Assembly (NCBI GenBank): GCA_030641245.1 | Contig: DAOWHU010000058.1 | Coordinates: forward strand, 1 to 15,711 | Reading direction: 5' to 3' | Origin: a bacterium | Lineage (GTDB): Bacteria; Patescibacteriota; Minisyncoccia; Moranbacterales; DUUL01 | DNA: 15,711 bases | Shown here: one piece after another, positions 14,360-15,711 of the stretch | Layout: each line of letters opens with the position of its first letter | Position numbering within the stretch: the first letter of the stretch is position 1 | Program-made: the position numbers and the translations under genes | The notes under the pieces: generated by a model | What the model was told of the DNA's origin: nothing | The model's database searches: none | The model's input: only the letters and a program-made list of their open reading frames with translations

Positions 14360-15376
14360 ATGAAAGATCCTATCGAAATATCAACTAGCACTCTATTGAA
14401 AACAACCGCCATTATTCTAATCGTTTGGTTGCTTTTTCTAATCAAAGAAGTTTTAGTGATCCTTTTTATTTCCATAATAATAGTTAGCGCTCTAGAACCT
14501 TTAGTAAACAATCTTGAATTAAAAAAAGTTCCTCGGGTTGTAAGCGCTGTTCTGATTTATCTAATTTTCTTTAGCTTTGTTTTGTTTTGTTTTTATTTGA
14601 TAATCCCAGTTTTAATATTTGAATTAAAACAATTAGGAGAAAATCTACCAGACTATTTTGGTAATATCAATGGTTTTTTGATTGATTTAAATAATATGGC
14701 TCTTAACGCTAATTTTCAAATTGATCTAGAAACATTGATTGGTAATATCTCTGAAAAAATAACTGAGATAATTTCTCAACTTTTTTCCAACTCCTTCGGT
14801 TTCTTGGCTAACTTATTCAAGGGTCTAATCGTTTTTGCCTTGGCTTTTTATATGATTGTCAAGAAGGACGGAATAAGAGGATTTTTAGAATTTGTTTTAC
14901 CCGACCAACACAAGGCTTATGCCATTGATTTAACTCGAAGAATTCAGAATAAAATGGGAGGCTGGCTCATTGGACAACTCTCGATTGCCTTTTTGATTTT
15001 TGCCCTGGAGTTTCTAGTTCTGTCTCTCTTGGGAGTTCCATATGCCTTGTTGATAGCCATGGTAGGAGGATTTTTTGAAATAATTCCTTATATTGGGCCT
15101 TTCATCGCTTTCATTCCAGCTGTTCTAATTGCTTTAACAATTTCACCCTGGACAGCAGTATTAGTCGGAATTTTATACATAGTCATCCAACAAATAGAAC
15201 ATCACATTCTTACGCCTCTGATAATGAAGAAAGCGGTTGGTTTAGATCCAGTGGTAATAATTGCCGCCTTGATAACTGGAGCCAGTCTGCTGGGAGTGAT
15301 TGGGATGCTGATAGCGATTCCCTTCGCGACCGCCTTGAGTGTTTTCGTCAAAGATTTACAAAAAAAGAAAACTTAG
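14360..15376 (+). CDS. AI-2E-family (PerM/TqsA) transporter
   Basis: A 338-aa polytopic protein of the AI-2E family with about 8 TM segments: two hairpins at about 11-45 and 59-88, a soluble stretch (about 90-145), and a C-terminal bundle from about 151. The hallmark GGFFEIIPYIGPFIAF is at 236-251 and QQIEHHILTPLIMKKAVGLD at 277-296, both diagnostic. Members include TqsA (linked to autoinducer-2 export) and Na+/H+ antiporters; most members have no proven substrate, so quorum sensing should not be inferred. It starts 10 nt after the peptidase stop with no Shine-Dalgarno sequence. A TagA-type gene follows after 32 nt. Confidence 0.93.
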   Translation: MKDPIEISTSTLLKTTAIILIVWLLFLIKEVLVILFISIIIVSALEPLVNNLELKKVPRVVSAVLIYLIFFSFVLFCFYLIIPVLIFELKQLGENLPDYFGNINGFLIDLNNMALNANFQIDLETLIGNISEKITEIISQLFSNSFGFLANLFKGLIVFALAFYMIVKKDGIRGFLEFVLPDQHKAYAIDLTRRIQNKMGGWLIGQLSIAFLIFALEFLVLSLLGVPYALLIAMVGGFFEIIPYIGPFIAFIPAVLIALTISPWTAVLVGILYIVIQQIEHHILTPLIMKKAVGLDPVVIIAALITGASLLGVIGMLIAIPFATALSVFVKDLQKKKT

Positions 15377-15408
15377 AAACTGCCTTCGATAATATTTAAA
15401 TTATTGCA

Positions 15409-15711
15409 GTGAAAATTTTTGGAATTAAAATCGATAACTATTGCAAGAAAGGGCTTTTAGAAAAGCTTATCGAAAAACTAAAATCTGGAAAATCTTCCGA
15501 ACCCTTGTTTCTGGTAACCTTAAATCCTGAAATTTTATTAACAACAAGAAAGAGTCACAAATATCGAAATATAATTAATGCTGCTAGCATTAGGTTGGTT
15601 GACGGTTTCGGAATAAAAATTCTTAGCTGGTTGAAAAAAACGTCAGTTGGTGCTAGAATTACGGGAGCCGATTTATCAGAAATTTTGCTTAAAAAGGCGA
15701 TTGAACTTAAC
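15409..15711 (+). CDS. WecG/TagA/CpsF glycosyltransferase (3' partial)
   Basis: First 101 residues of a GT26 glycosyltransferase, cut by the window end (the family is about 240 aa). These enzymes add an N-acetylmannosamine-type sugar to a lipid-linked intermediate in wall-polymer or capsule synthesis at the inner face of the membrane. Visible family motifs are LVTLNPEILL (35-44), LVDGFGIKIL (63-72) and RITGADL (83-89). Thr37, Asn39, Asp65 and Arg83 sit at positions matching conserved active-site residues of characterised TagA, with Asp65 as the proposed base. GTG at 15409 is the first usable start after the in-frame TAA at 15397, and the protein begins directly at the conserved first strand. 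It is the last visible gene of the operon begun at NIF3, and ties the region to surface glycan synthesis with the Wzy-like gene. Confidence 0.9.
   Translation, partial: MKIFGIKIDNYCKKGLLEKLIEKLKSGKSSEPLFLVTLNPEILLTTRKSHKYRNIINAASIRLVDGFGIKILSWLKKTSVGARITGADLSEILLKKAIELN

Noticed and set aside
1..15711. CRISPR arrays, tRNA or rRNA genes, toxin-antitoxin or defence systems
   Set aside because: No regularly spaced direct repeats, no tRNA-like cloverleaf or rRNA segments, and no defence-type protein families were seen on either strand by reading.

Overview
The window is AT-rich, tightly packed and entirely plus-strand: 13 protein genes (two cut by the window edges), short gaps and no RNA gene. 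The mix points to Candidatus Patescibacteria (CPR), probably a Parcubacteria-like lineage. It combines a DUF4012 protein, an orphan FtsA/PilM-like actin ATPase paired with a Rossmann-like/TM/baseplate-J-like protein, a tandem MacB-type transporter, a single-cluster ferredoxin with a lone SufC-like ATPase, and WecG/TagA and O-antigen-ligase-like genes. No start codon has a convincing Shine-Dalgarno sequence. UGA serves as a normal stop (669-671, 5423-5425), so the Gly-UGA code of Gracilibacteria/Absconditabacteria does not apply. The lineage is inferred from gene content; no marker gene is present.

Layout. (1) 3-3315: MacB/LolD-type ABC exporter, an ATPase (5' end off the window) followed by two diverged FtsX/MacB permeases; an AT-rich inverted repeat separates the ATPase from the first permease. 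(2) 3319-5425: a promoter, then a membrane-anchored PpiC-type prolyl isomerase, a [4Fe-4S] ferredoxin and a SufC-like ATPase with no SufB/SufD beside it. (3) 5433-8890: an extended -10 promoter, an FtsA/PilM-like ATPase, a 179-bp MITE-like palindromic element flanked by TTA direct repeats, then a bitopic protein with a baseplate-J-like outer region. (4) 8937-11992: a strong promoter, an O-antigen-ligase/Wzy-like polytopic protein, an overlapping DUF4012 gene and a clear intrinsic terminator. (5) 12017-15711: a promoter, then a likely operon of NIF3-like metalloprotein, M16 peptidase, AI-2E-family permease and a WecG/TagA/CpsF glycosyltransferase cut by the window end.

How they fit together. 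Much of the window concerns the cell envelope: export and release of envelope proteins or lipids (ABC exporter), folding outside the membrane (PpiC), a possible actin-like/bitopic trans-envelope pair, and surface glycopolymer synthesis (Wzy-like, DUF4012, TagA). Four transcription units begin with promoters sharing an extended -10 element of the form TGTTAnnnT, which looks like a genome-wide promoter style. The best candidates for something undescribed are the FtsA-like/baseplate-J-like pair, the MITE-like element between them, the ferredoxin/orphan SufC pair, and the Wzy-like start region, where the only nearby ATG is out of frame by one base.
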